Assembly (NCBI RefSeq): GCF_936943645.1 | Contig: NZ_CAKZJO010000083.1 | Span: 1 to 64,000, forward strand | Direction of reading: 5' to 3' | Length of the DNA stretch: 64,000 nt | Source: an uncultured Bradyrhizobium sp. | Lineage (GTDB): Bacteria; Pseudomonadota; Alphaproteobacteria; Rhizobiales; Xanthobacteraceae | In this document: one piece after another, positions 61,826 to 64,000 of the stretch | Layout: each line of letters starts with the position of its first letter | How positions within the stretch are numbered: the first letter of the stretch is position 1 | Made by a program: the position numbers and the translations under genes | Notes under the pieces: model-generated | Told to the model about the DNA's origin: nothing | Database searches by the model: none | The model's input: only the letters and a program-made list of their open reading frames with translations

Positions 61826-62590
61826 GTGGGTAGTCCGGCAAAATCTGCGGTCAGCTTGGCGCGGATTCGCAGCCCAGACCACCACCTCGGCGGGCATGCC
61901 TGCCCTCACCTTCCGTAGGGCTACGTGAGTCCTGCTGACGCAATCCCGTTGCTCAAAAATATACCTGCCCTGTGAACAGCGGGATGAAGGCTCCGGATCA
62001 CCACGGGATGCAAATTTTTTCAGTTGGGAATCCTTCAGGACTCACTGATACTTGCCCCCACAACAGGCGCGGCGAAGACCCCTGTTATCCCCCACAATCC
62101 ACCATATTTAGTATTTGATTCAGGAACCCGCACTAGTTCTTGACGGGCGCAACGGAGAGTCCTAGCTTCCGATCCGTTCGGCGCGAGTGAGTTTGCGTCC
62201 CGCCGGCACTCCCCCAAAGGGCACCGCAAATTTCAGCTCCGCCGGCCAGCCAAAGGCAGCGGATGAGGGCTTGTCTGTCCTCGAAAGGCGGACTCTTCGG
62301 GCGCCAGAACGGGCCGGCAACAGGCTCGGATGGCATCGATAGACGTTGTGACAGTGGGGCGTTGAACGCATGTCGCGCACATCCCCTTGGGGGCGGATGG
62401 GTGTGGATATGCCGGCGGGATGGATCGATGCACGCATCAACCCATCGCGTCGGGAAAAACAGGGCCGGGTCCACCGGCTGAACTGCGGAGCCTGTCCGGC
62501 CGATGGCCGAAGGGGCGCCGCGAAACGAAATGTCGACCCGGCACGCCTGAACGGAGGCGGGACCGGTCAAACTTAGGACGGGGCAAGACG
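61826..62590. other. Gene-free region between EamA transporter and nrdJ
   Basis: A 765-bp gap with no believable protein gene. It contains the AT-rich part around 61950-62120, a possible NrdR-type box, a TTGACG-N17-TAGCTT promoter-like pair near 62139-62167 and several GC-rich inverted repeats up to the nrdJ ribosome-binding site (AGGACGGGG). If transcription starts near 62175 the nrdJ leader would be about 415 nt. I found neither a B12 box nor another riboswitch I could name. Confidence 0.5.
62099..62114. promoter_or_regulatory. Possible NrdR box
   Basis: CCACCATATTTAGTAT agrees at 12 of 16 positions with the NrdR consensus acaCwAtATaTwGtgt, including the central CnAtAT part. NrdR represses ribonucleotide reductase genes across bacteria, normally by paired boxes; a second copy with correct phasing was not found. 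Its distance to nrdJ (about 480 bp) is large. Confidence 0.3.
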
Positions 62591-64000
62591 ATGCGGATTG
62601 AGCGGCGCCACACCACCCAGGGACAGTCACCTTACGCCGGGATCGAATTCCGGCTGACCACGTCGGAGATTCGCAATCCCGACGGCTCGGTCGTGTTTAA
62701 AATGGACGGCGTCGAGGTCCCGACCGAATGGTCGCAGGTCGCCTCCGACGTGCTCGCCCAGAAGTATTTCCGCAAAGCCGGCGTCGCCGCGCGCCTGAAG
62801 AAGGTCGAGGAGGAATCCGTCCCCTCCTTCCTGTGGCGCTCCGTGCCCGACACCGAGGCCCTCGCCGCTCTGCCTGAGAAGGAGCGCTATGTCAGCGAGC
62901 TCTCGTCGAAGCAGGTGTTCGACCGCCTCGCCGGCTGCTGGACCTATTGGGGCTGGAAGGGCAAGTACTTCTCGTCCGACGAGGACGCCCAGGCCTTCTA
63001 CGACGAGCTCCGCTACATGCTCGCCATGCAGATGGTCGCGCCGAACTCGCCGCAATGGTTCAACACCGGCCTGCATTGGGCCTATGGCATCGACGGCCCC
63101 GGCCAGGGCCACTATTACGTCGACCCCTTCACCGGCAAGCTGACCAAGTCCAAGTCCGCCTACGAGCATCCGCAGCCGCATGCCTGCTTCATCCAGGGCG
63201 TCGGTGACGACCTCGTCAACGAAGGCGGCATCATGGACCTCTGGGTCCGCGAAGCCCGCCTGTTCAAATACGGCTCCGGCACCGGCTCCAACTTCTCGCG
63301 CCTGCGCGGCGAAGGCGAGAAGCTGTCGGGTGGCGGCCGCTCCTCCGGCCTGATGAGCTTCCTCAAGATCGGCGACCGCGCCGCCGGCGCGATCAAGTCG
63401 GGCGGCACCACGCGCCGCGCCGCCAAGATGGTCGTCGTCGACGTCGATCACCCCGATATCGAGACCTATATCGACTGGAAGGTGAAGGAGGAGCAGAAGG
63501 TTGCCGCCCTCGTCACGGGATCCAAGATCAACCAGAAGCACCTCAAGCTGGTGCTCAAGGCCTGCGTGAACTGCGAAGGCTCGGGCGATGATTGCTTCGA
63601 CCCCGAGAAGAACCCTGCCCTGCGCCGCGAGATCAAGCTCGCGCGCCGCAGCCTCGTGCCTGACAATTACATCAAGCGCGTCATCCAGTTCGCCAAGCAG
63701 GGCTACAAGGACATCCAGTTCGACACCTACGACACCGACTGGGACAGCGAAGCCTACCTCACCGTCTCCGGCCAGAACTCCAACAACTCGGTCTCGCTGA
63801 AGGACGACTTCCTGCGCGCGGTCGAGACCGACGGCGACTGGAATCTGAACGCCCGCACCTCCAAGAAGGTGACGAAGACGCTGAAGGCGCGCGACCTCTG
63901 GGAAAAAATCGGTTACGCCGCCTGGGCGTCGGCCGACCCGGGCCTGCACTTCAACACCACCATGAACGACTGGCACACCTGCAAGGCGTCCGGCGACATC
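62591..64000 (+). CDS. nrdJ: Vitamin B12-dependent (class II) ribonucleotide reductase, N-terminal part
   Basis: The reading frame is open from ATG 62591 to the window edge (470 codons) and continues beyond. It starts MRIERRHTTQGQSPYAGIEF and contains the class II blocks MLAMQMVAPNSPQWFNTGLHWAYG, HACFIQGVGDDLVNEGGIMD, LFKYGSGTGSNFSRLRGEGEKLSGGG and RTSKKVTKTLKARDLWEKIGYAAWASADPG. The HACF cysteine is one of the redox pair. Adenosylcobalamin generates the thiyl radical, so the enzyme makes deoxyribonucleotides without oxygen. The full protein is usually over 1200 aa; the 3' part is outside the window. AGGACGGGG forms the ribosome-binding site. Confidence 0.96.
   Translation, partial: MRIERRHTTQGQSPYAGIEFRLTTSEIRNPDGSVVFKMDGVEVPTEWSQVASDVLAQKYFRKAGVAARLKKVEEESVPSFLWRSVPDTEALAALPEKERYVSELSSKQVFDRLAGCWTYWGWKGKYFSSDEDAQAFYDELRYMLAMQMVAPNSPQWFNTGLHWAYGIDGPGQGHYYVDPFTGKLTKSKSAYEHPQPHACFIQGVGDDLVNEGGIMDLWVREARLFKYGSGTGSNFSRLRGEGEKLSGGGRSSGLMSFLKIGDRAAGAIKSGGTTRRAAKMVVVDVDHPDIETYIDWKVKEEQKVAALVTGSKINQKHLKLVLKACVNCEGSGDDCFDPEKNPALRREIKLARRSLVPDNYIKRVIQFAKQGYKDIQFDTYDTDWDSEAYLTVSGQNSNNSVSLKDDFLRAVETDGDWNLNARTSKKVTKTLKARDLWEKIGYAAWASADPGLHFNTTMNDWHTCKASGDI

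Noticed and set aside
62160-62590. Cobalamin riboswitch before nrdJ
   Set aside because: I searched for GCCACTG, GGGAA with a flanking stem and a B12 box (AGnCAGGAnACC) on both strands. Only isolated partial words appear, not in the right order.
62133-62630. 165-codon minus-strand ORF upstream of nrdJ
   Set aside because: Cys/Pro/Arg/Ser-rich translation, no signal, domain or ribosome-binding site, and it overlaps the nrdJ start.
62591-63976. A long minus-strand open frame over the start of nrdJ (to 62627)
   Set aside because: The plus-strand class II ribonucleotide reductase is unmistakable; the antisense frame has only biased composition.

Overview
The window looks like chromosomal DNA of a Bradyrhizobium-type alphaproteobacterium. 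The evidence is high GC, dense genes with many 4-bp stop/start overlaps, rhizobial gene neighbourhoods (aroQ-accB-accC, aat, DUF2155, NDUFA12; amidase-PBP1A-prfB beside rne), BA14K and DUF1236 envelope proteins, a B12-dependent ribonucleotide reductase, candidate EcfG-type stress promoters, and short palindromic intergenic repeats of the kind common in Bradyrhizobium. The genus assignment is inferred from recall of such genomes, not from a search.

Layout. 0.1-6.6 kb: anmK divergent from tyrS, then an MFS transporter, a DoxX-like membrane protein, a 28-codon membrane peptide gene and a methyl-accepting chemotaxis protein. 6.7-12.9 kb: a giant AsmA-type envelope protein divergent from a Bcp peroxiredoxin with a basic N-terminal tail, followed by an M23 peptidase. 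12.9-20.7 kb: a DUF6502-DUF5666 pair (minus) diverges from a tightly packed plus-strand glycan operon. That operon encodes a tiny membrane protein, a glycosyltransferase fused to an ABC permease, an ABC ATPase, a second glycosyltransferase and an O-antigen-ligase-like protein. The intergenic region carries two 17-bp palindromes, one inside the spacer of a good sigma-70-like promoter. This is the most attractive candidate for an undescribed regulatory system.

20.7-29.3 kb (minus): an orphan branched-chain-type binding protein, an EamA transporter broken by a one-base frameshift, a beta-hydroxyacid dehydrogenase, prfB with its programmed +1 frameshift, PBP1A and an N-acetylmuramoyl-L-alanine amidase with a perfect CtrA-type box upstream. 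29.3-33.1 kb: a 0.7-kb leader and rne, whose S1 region is interrupted by a long insertion containing a His/Asp-rich tract. 33.1-39.9 kb: a DadA-like oxidoreductase, a TPR-glycosyltransferase protein, dctA, bioY and an aminotransferase.

40-57 kb: BepA-like M48 protease, DsbA-like thioredoxin protein, DUF1236 protein behind an EcfG-like promoter, aroQ, accB, accC, a three-gene CHASE3 kinase/receiver module, aat and DUF2155. An accessory block follows (alpha/beta hydrolase, BASS-like transporter, small membrane protein, GlxA-like regulator divergent from a DJ-1/isonitrile-hydratase-like enzyme, GST), peppered with palindromic repeats, and then the NDUFA12 gene. 57-64 kb: a BA14K protein, a receiver plus hybrid CHASE3 kinase pair, a second EamA transporter, a 765-bp gene-free region and the start of nrdJ, cut by the window edge. 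No tRNA, rRNA, CRISPR array, transposase or phage gene was recognised.
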